Program-made: the position numbers and the translations under genes
Part shown: positions 62,962 to 64,000 of the stretch, one piece after another
Position numbering within the stretch: position 1 is the stretch's first letter
Layout: the number at the start of each line of letters is the position of its first letter
Source of the DNA: Bilabrum cf. latius
Lineage: Eukaryota; Bigyra: Bicosoecida; Bigyra; Bicosoecida
Length of the DNA stretch: 64,000 nt
Assembly (NCBI GenBank): GCA_965178125.1
Contig: OZ237764.1
Coordinates: 620,001-684,000 of the forward strand
Direction: 5' to 3'
The notes under the pieces: generated by a model
What the model was told of the DNA's origin: nothing
Seen by the model: the letters and a program-made list of their open reading frames with translations, nothing else
Database searches by the model: none

Positions 62962-64000
62962 ATTGGTTTTTTTCTGACATTGATGAGCACTTCCACACAA
63001 TCAACGTGTCCACCCGCCCTTGCTGCTTCCAGCACGTCCATACCCACACCATCCACCACCCCGGTCACCCACGCCCCACCAGCCAACTTGCCAAGCCTCA
63101 GCCGCTTCTCCAGCTCCATGGGCCTCCCCTCTCTCGCGGCCTGAAACACCATCGAGGCATCCCTGTGCGCCTCATGTGCCCGCCGCCACCGCACCAGCTG
63201 GTCCCCCCGTCTGGGATCCAGGTGCTTCACACGAGCCAGCTCCCCTGCGGGCACAAGCTCAAAAAGCTTGCCCAGCACCTCTCGGGGCCTGGCTCCCCGC
63301 TTGCTGCTGTACAGAGCTTTCGGCACCGGCAAATGCTCCGTCATGCTCCCGTACGACATGAACGACTGCGTTTCCCTGCATGCCACATCCAGCCACGTCA
63401 CTCCGGTCTCGCTGTCGAGCCCTTGTTGGTACACCCTTGTGCCCCAGCGCAGGAGAATAGCGAGAGAGGCAGCTGATTTCTCATCGCACGCTTGCAGTGC
63501 AGCATACACGATGAGAGCCTAACGCCTCTGATTGAGGTGAAATACACCTATGCCGTCGGGCGAAATGCTCTTCCACCCGCTTTCCAAGATACCAGCCCGA
63601 CATACGTACTCGAGGGATCGCAGTGCACCATGGCGAATGAGGTGACTGACAGCTGTGAGCTGCTCCTGTAAATTATGGTGTACCAGTTGAGTTATGAACC
63701 AAAAGGCGCATGATTTGATGAGATGCGCGCAATTTTGGATCCTTCATGTCTGCAGCACACTTGGCAGGCATCACTCACATTTCGGAGATTCTTTGAATTC
63801 ATGAGTATATGTTGAAATACGGCAGGCCTGTCCATCGCGCCGAGTGCATCAGATACTCCTAGGAACTGCTCATACGAAATGATTTGTGCAAATTATAACG
63901 ATGCCGGTGGACGACGAATGTAGACCCTGTGAGGCCATTTTGGGGCAGCATCTTTCTCACGTTGTAATTTTCGCCGTCGAACTCAAAACTCCTTGGCCAC
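62958..64000 (-). CDS. Ankyrin-like multi-exon gene, copy 3 (5' end outside window)
   Basis: Exons from the 5' end: exon 1 from beyond 64000 to 63961 (ends DGENYN), exon 2 63865-63779 (FLGVSDALGAMDRPAVF, 29 codons), exon 3 63665-62958. Donors GTGAGA and GTGAGT and acceptors GAGCAG and TTACAG are visible. Exon 3 contains HGALRSLEYVCRAGIL, the site where element 1 entered copy 2, still empty here. One TAG in exon 3 (RRQALIVYAALQ) aligns with Glu or Arg in the sisters. The stop overlaps the convergent gene by 4 bp. Confidence 0.65.

Overview
The window is nuclear DNA of a unicellular eukaryote whose taxon I cannot name. GC-rich host genes with short GT-AG introns flank a 47.4 kb AT-rich insert (9110-56498). 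Host and insert share one code feature: TAG is read as an amino acid, almost certainly Gln, while TAA and TGA end genes. All coordinates below assume TAG is sense.

The host part holds three copies of one gene cluster (1-4440, 4790-9109 continuing at 56504, and 59336-64000). Each copy has a nucleoredoxin-like gene on the minus strand, a divergent plus-strand gene for a secreted protein of unknown function with a 141 bp intron, and a convergent minus-strand ankyrin-like gene with several exons. A GC-rich stretch (57001-59335) with foldback sequence separates the third copy.

The insert is nested. Element 1 (9110-56498) is an integrated Polinton/Maverick-type virus (polinton-like virus) with about 420 bp terminal inverted repeats (TIRs) starting in seven C and a 5 bp target duplication TCGCA, sitting in exon 3 of the second ankyrin-like gene. 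Element 2 (37597-54107, 16.5 kb) is a second, different Polinton-type virus with longer TIRs ending in runs of G/C. It sits inside a gene of element 1 with target duplication CATCT. A GC-rich host-type repeat element (13656-20133) carrying about 17 copies of a 284 bp satellite sits in the primase-helicase gene of element 1 with target duplication TATTA. Removing each insert with one copy of its duplication restores the interrupted reading frame, so the order of events is host gene, then element 1, then element 2 and the satellite element in unknown order. Element 1 without its guests is about 24.4 kb.

Both viruses carry a matching particle-building set: chromodomain integrase, protein-primed-type DNA polymerase B, packaging ATPase, adenain-like protease, major capsid protein, minor capsid (penton) protein, a small fibre-like protein, a basic small protein, a long disordered virion protein, a 205-residue P-loop protein and a small zinc finger protein. 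Their replication parts differ. Element 1 has a primase-polymerase fused to an origin-binding-type SF2 helicase plus a short polymerase. Element 2 has an SF3 helicase and a polymerase with an OTU-like domain. Element 1 also has accessory genes: GIY-YIG nuclease, nucleotidyltransferase, zinc finger proteins and a BspA/DUF285 repeat protein. Apart from the two interrupted genes, nearly all viral frames are intact, which suggests recent or still functional elements.
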